From the NCBI GenBank assembly GCA_902464635.1, contig CABQKC010000004.1:1-64000 (forward strand): a DNA stretch of 64,000 nt, in the 5' to 3' direction. The translations under genes were made by a program, and so were the position numbers. The notes below the pieces were generated by a model. The model had not been told where the DNA came from, ran no database searches, and was given only the letters and a program-made list of their open reading frames with translations. The stretch comes from an uncultured Caryophanales bacterium (GTDB lineage: Bacteria; Bacillota_I; Bacilli_A; RFN20; CAG-826). Positions 60,863-64,000 of this stretch are shown in pieces. How positions within the stretch are numbered: the first letter of the stretch is position 1; every line of letters starts with the position of its first letter.

Positions 60863-62044
60863 GTGAATATCGTGATTGTTTGCCAACATTATCATCCAGA
60901 ACCTTTTACGATTACTTCTATTGCAGAAGAATTAGTTAAAAGAGGCCATCATGTTGTTGTTTTAACTTCCAAACCAACTTATGGATATGATCAAATTCCT
61001 TCTGAATATGTTCATAAAGATTACGAAGTCCTTAATGGAGTAGAAATATATAGAGTCGATAGCAAGATAAGAAAAGATAGCAAATTTTCGATTATAGAAA
61101 ATTATCTTTCGTTCTGGAAAAATGCGAAAAAGAAAGCCTTGAAGATAGGCAATTTTGACGTGATTTATTCGATGTCGCTTTCTCCTGTTATCATGGTTTC
61201 TCCTGCATTAAAGATAAGAAGGAAACAAAAAATCCCATTATTACTTCACTGCTTGGATTTATGGCCAGAAAGTGTTCTTATTACAAATGCCTTAAAAAGA
61301 AGCAACCCATTATATTGCTTGTTGAAAATATGGTCGAAATATATTTATTCTAGATGTGACAAGATTTTAGTTTCTTCCCCATCTTTTATAGATTACTTTT
61401 CTTCTTATTTACATATTAAAAACGTTCCTTTGGAATATCTTCCTCAACCTGCCTTTCTAGCAAAAGAAAAAGAAGAAAGCGTTATTTATGATGAACCTGC
61501 TTTCCTTTATTGCGGGAACATTGGAAAACTTCAGATGGTAGATAAAATCATTAAATCTTTCTCTAAAGTCGAAGGTAAGGCCAAATTAGTAATAATCGGA
61601 ATGGGTTCAGAAAAAGAACATGTCATCAATTACATTAAATCAAATAATCTAGAAGAAAGAATAATTTACCTAGGCCCAAAAAGAAGAGATGAAGCAAATG
61701 CCTATTATAAAAATGCAACTGCTTTAATCGTATCTTTAAAAGAAGGGGGAACGGTTGGAAAAACTATTCCAAATAAACTAGTCACTTCTTTATATTACGC
61801 TCGTCCAATTCTAGGAATTATTAAAGGAGATGGCAGGAAGATTTTAGAAGAATCTAATGGAAGCATCCTTGCTAATGAAGATGAAGAATCTATTACCAAT
61901 GCCTTTAATTCCATTCTTTCTCTAGACAAAGAAAAACTCGATGAAATGGGAAGAAATAACAAAAAATATTACGATTCTCACTTCGATTTCAATTCTATCA
62001 TAGATTCCGTTGAATCTAATTTAATGACTTTAAAAAAGAAATAA
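60863..62044 (+). CDS. GT4-family glycosyltransferase
   Basis: I start it at GTG 60863 (MNIVIVCQHYHPEPF), the normal opening for this family. The 393-residue GT-B protein shows ITSIAEELVKRGHHVVVLTS (N-domain), LLHCLDLWPESVL and the C-domain FLYCGNIGKLQMVDKIIKSF, then KEGGTVGKTIPNKLVTSLYY in the donor site. WbuB-like members transfer an N-acetylaminosugar in capsule assembly. The 3' end overlaps a convergent glycosyltransferase gene by 29 bases. Confidence 0.85.
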   Translation: MNIVIVCQHYHPEPFTITSIAEELVKRGHHVVVLTSKPTYGYDQIPSEYVHKDYEVLNGVEIYRVDSKIRKDSKFSIIENYLSFWKNAKKKALKIGNFDVIYSMSLSPVIMVSPALKIRRKQKIPLLLHCLDLWPESVLITNALKRSNPLYCLLKIWSKYIYSRCDKILVSSPSFIDYFSSYLHIKNVPLEYLPQPAFLAKEKEESVIYDEPAFLYCGNIGKLQMVDKIIKSFSKVEGKAKLVIIGMGSEKEHVINYIKSNNLEERIIYLGPKRRDEANAYYKNATALIVSLKEGGTVGKTIPNKLVTSLYYARPILGIIKGDGRKILEESNGSILANEDEESITNAFNSILSLDKEKLDEMGRNNKKYYDSHFDFNSIIDSVESNLMTLKKK

Positions 62045-63098
62045 TATCCTTGCTTATTTTATCACCTGAAAAATCTTTTCTAGTCTCTAGATAATCATTT
62101 TCTTTTAGGTTAATCAGGTTATTTTCCTTATCCATATGTAAGACAAAGAAATCATAGATTGAACCTTCTATTAGATTTATAGAAATAGGGAAGTATTTAT
62201 CTAAAGGGGAGCAATATCTAGATGCAATATGTCTAGATAAAGAAAGATACTCGATTAATTTAGAAGGCACGCTATAAAGATCATAGATACTTGGATATGG
62301 CCTAGGATTAATATTCAAATAAGCTTCCGATTCATATTTATAGTTTTCGTCTTTGCTTATTTGGCCTAGGTACTTAATTCTTTTATTAAGCTTGCTATAT
62401 GATTTAATTTCTTCTTCCATATCCCCATGACCTGCGATTATTAAATCCAAATTAGGTTTGGCTTTTAAATATGCATCAAGCAATTCTTTGACTCCATATT
62501 TTGCAAATAAAGCCCCAGAAAAATAGATGTAATTACCTAAATTTGATGTAATGGGTGCGTTATTTTCCATTATTCCAAGAATGTTTAGGCTAGGTTTTGA
62601 ATCAAGCTTGAATAAAGAAGTTAGCTCTTTTGTTAAGGAAATAGATGCAAAAGAAGTAGATGTATTTTCTATTATTTGCTTGGAAACCGAATTACTTTGA
62701 TAAGTGATGTTAAATGGGTTATCGGTAAGTATGGCAACTGTCTTATATCCCTTTTTAGAAAGAATAGAAGCAATCTTGCTTAATTGGACAGAAGTTGAAT
62801 CAAAAACAATTACATCATCTTTATTTATTGATTCTTCAATTAACTTTAGTGCTTTTGATACTCCAAATAACTTCTTCGTTATCTTTGATTTGAACGTTAT
62901 ATAAGAATAATTACCTTCATCTTGGAGTTTTAAATATAAAGACGGCAAGGAATAGACTTTGGTTTCTTCATATTTAGATAAATAGGTTATTAATTTAGAA
63001 TGAAAATTTTGCCCAGCCGGGTTTAATTTATATCCCTTTGAAACCAATTCATCGAACAGGGAAGAGGCAGTTGAAGTAGTTAGGTAAATCATTTTCAT
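62016..63098 (-). CDS. Glycosyltransferase, GT4-like
   Basis: The 360-residue protein has a GT-B outline: MIYLTTSTASSLFDELVSKG, KTVAILTDNPFNITY, then YIYFSGALFAKYGVKELLDA, LIIAGHGDMEEEIKSYSK and a donor-site-like SEAYLNINPRPYPSIYDLYS then SKLIEYLSLSRHIA. The donor sugar is unknown. It overlaps the next upstream glycosyltransferase gene by four bases (ATGA), so they are co-translated. Confidence 0.72.
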   Translation of the reverse strand: MKMIYLTTSTASSLFDELVSKGYKLNPAGQNFHSKLITYLSKYEETKVYSLPSLYLKLQDEGNYSYITFKSKITKKLFGVSKALKLIEESINKDDVIVFDSTSVQLSKIASILSKKGYKTVAILTDNPFNITYQSNSVSKQIIENTSTSFASISLTKELTSLFKLDSKPSLNILGIMENNAPITSNLGNYIYFSGALFAKYGVKELLDAYLKAKPNLDLIIAGHGDMEEEIKSYSKLNKRIKYLGQISKDENYKYESEAYLNINPRPYPSIYDLYSVPSKLIEYLSLSRHIASRYCSPLDKYFPISINLIEGSIYDFFVLHMDKENNLINLKENDYLETRKDFSGDKISKDIISFLKSLN

Positions 63099-64000
63099 TT
63101 TGATTCGTTAAATTCTTTTAAGATAGATAAAGTGTCTAGCATCGATCTTTCAATCGTATTTTCTTTCGCGGTTTTAATCGCATCCATTCCCATTGATTCT
63201 AGCTTGTCACTTTGGATGGCTTTTAATATTCCTTCTTCATCATTTAAAGATACAACAAAACCATTTTTATTATCTTCGATTAGGTTTAAAGATGCATTCA
63301 CTTTATTAGAAGAAATAACAGGTAATCCTTGCGACAAGGCTTCATTGATTACATGCCCATAAATATCTTCTTTTGAAAGGAAAACAAACCCATCTGAAAT
63401 CGAGAACAAGCGTAAAATATCTTTCTTTTTCAAATATCTAGAAAGTTCGACATTTGCAAGGTTATTTTCTTTGATTAAGCGCAAAATCTCATCCTTTTGA
63501 TAACCTTCTCCTGAAATAATAAGCTTGTAATTTGAAGGTAATTTCTTCCAAATATTAACTAGATAAATGAAGTTTTTTCTTTCGATTAATTGACCGCTTG
63601 AAACAAAAAGTTTTTCATTTTTTTTCGCGTATCCTAGCTCATTTCTTAACCTTATTTTTTCTTTCTTTTCTAAAGGCTTAGGCAAGACATCTTTATCAAA
63701 TATCGATGAATAATGGAAATACCTAATCTTATCTTTGCTAGCCCCATAATGAAGTAAATAATTCGCAGAAGAAGAATCTGGAGTTATATAAAGCGAGGCA
63801 CCTGAAATATATTTCTTTTTTATGCGGTAAAACAACTTGTTTTCCTTTTGTTTAATTATTCCCCCGTTAATCGCGAATATATATGGGATGTTATGTTTCT
63901 TTAGATAGGAAATTGTCTTTTGTTCAGTTAAAGTTCTCCATCCATTAATGACGGCAACATCATATTTATTCTTCTTTAATTCTTTTATAGGAGTTAAGGA
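63095..64000 (-). CDS. Glycosyltransferase, GT4 family (N-terminus beyond the window)
   Basis: The frame stays open to the right edge (301 codons before the stop). Upstream of the first internal start candidate it reads KKNKYDVAVINGWRTLTEQK then KHNIPYIFAINGGIIKQKEN, typical of the GT4 N-domain. The C-domain has LFVSSGQLIERKNFIYLVNI, KLIISGEGYQKDEILRLI and EDIYGHVINEALSQGLPVIS, the donor site with the E-x7-E type pattern. The true start therefore lies outside this window. Confidence 0.85.
   Translation of the reverse strand, partial: SLTPIKELKKNKYDVAVINGWRTLTEQKTISYLKKHNIPYIFAINGGIIKQKENKLFYRIKKKYISGASLYITPDSSSANYLLHYGASKDKIRYFHYSSIFDKDVLPKPLEKKEKIRLRNELGYAKKNEKLFVSSGQLIERKNFIYLVNIWKKLPSNYKLIISGEGYQKDEILRLIKENNLANVELSRYLKKKDILRLFSISDGFVFLSKEDIYGHVINEALSQGLPVISSNKVNASLNLIEDNKNGFVVSLNDEEGILKAIQSDKLESMGMDAIKTAKENTIERSMLDTLSILKEFNESK

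Overview
The window looks like chromosomal DNA of a low-GC, standard-code Bacillota, probably an anaerobic gut member of the Bacilli (Erysipelotrichia/Acholeplasma-like side). The reasons are the rpsF-ssb-rpsR and gdpP-rplI-dnaB-walJ-rlmH gene orders, AT-rich intergenes, AGGAGG ribosome sites, TTGACA/TATAAT promoters, TGA used as stop, many lipoproteins, rhamnose catabolism and oxygen-sensitive or oxygen-scavenging enzymes (two radical SAM proteins, an FeS old-yellow-enzyme, a flavodiiron protein). The organism assignment is inference.

Layout. 1-1.4 kb: start of a divergent gene, then rpsF-ssb-rpsR with a structured leader and a terminator. 1.4-5.7 kb: a toxin-antitoxin island: hipBA with a repeated operator, a broken hipB copy, a previously unannotated 29-residue hydrophobic peptide gene with a convergent small antisense RNA (type I toxin-antitoxin pattern), a second orphan copy of that RNA, and an XRE-HTH/alpha-beta hydrolase fusion. 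5.7-10.5 kb: two very large lipoproteins. 10.7-15.7 kb: TrmB regulator-MFS-SGNH hydrolase operon, then a secreted, membrane-anchored endonuclease I and a 42-residue membrane peptide. 15.7-21 kb: core operon gdpP-rplI-dnaB-walJ-rlmH. 21-25.2 kb: ene-reductase, HAD phosphatase, DapB-like dehydrogenase. 25.2-29.6 kb: accessory locus 1 (IS30 debris, secreted papain-like peptidase, lipoprotein, SPASM radical SAM protein). 29.7-36 kb: rhamnose genes (rhaB, DeoR regulator, rhaA, rhaD), interrupted by lgt and a CPBP protease. 36-39 kb: membrane proteins of unknown role. 39.0-39.4 kb: tmRNA. 39.6-44.2 kb: accessory locus 2 (ECF-type sigma factor, membrane-bound partner, secreted papain-like peptidase, lipoprotein, SPASM radical SAM protein). 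44.2-53.8 kb: AAA ATPase with palindromic upstream repeats, MORN-like/SGNH fusion, MFS, MATE, a membrane protein and a four-domain flavodiiron protein. 53.8-64 kb: ABC ATPase and a surface polysaccharide cluster (GT-D-like transferase, Wzy-like polymerase, lipoprotein, TupA-like ATP-grasp, Wzx flippase, three GT4-type transferases) running off the right edge.

The most interesting system is the pair of loci at 26-29.5 kb and 39.7-44.2 kb. Each encodes a secreted zymogen-like cysteine peptidase (Cys, His and a [DG/YG]W motif visible), a small lipoprotein, and a radical SAM enzyme with a complete SPASM cysteine set. Both peptidases end in Ser-Cys-stop, and lipoprotein 1 has a Cys-rich tail, which makes them candidate substrates for the radical SAM enzymes. 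In locus 2 I find the same bipartite element, GACG(G/T)-N15-G(T/C)ATTTATT, in front of three transcription units: the sigma factor operon, the peptidase-lipoprotein operon and the radical SAM gene. This points to an autoregulated sigma regulon that makes exported peptidase, lipoprotein and maturase together. Locus 1 lacks the sigma factor, has a canonical promoter, is richer in GC, and lies between IS30-like repeats, suggesting horizontal acquisition.

A second theme is that many genes start 6-8 bases after a -10 box (hipB, gdpP, lgt, the CPBP gene and others), suggesting frequent leaderless transcripts.
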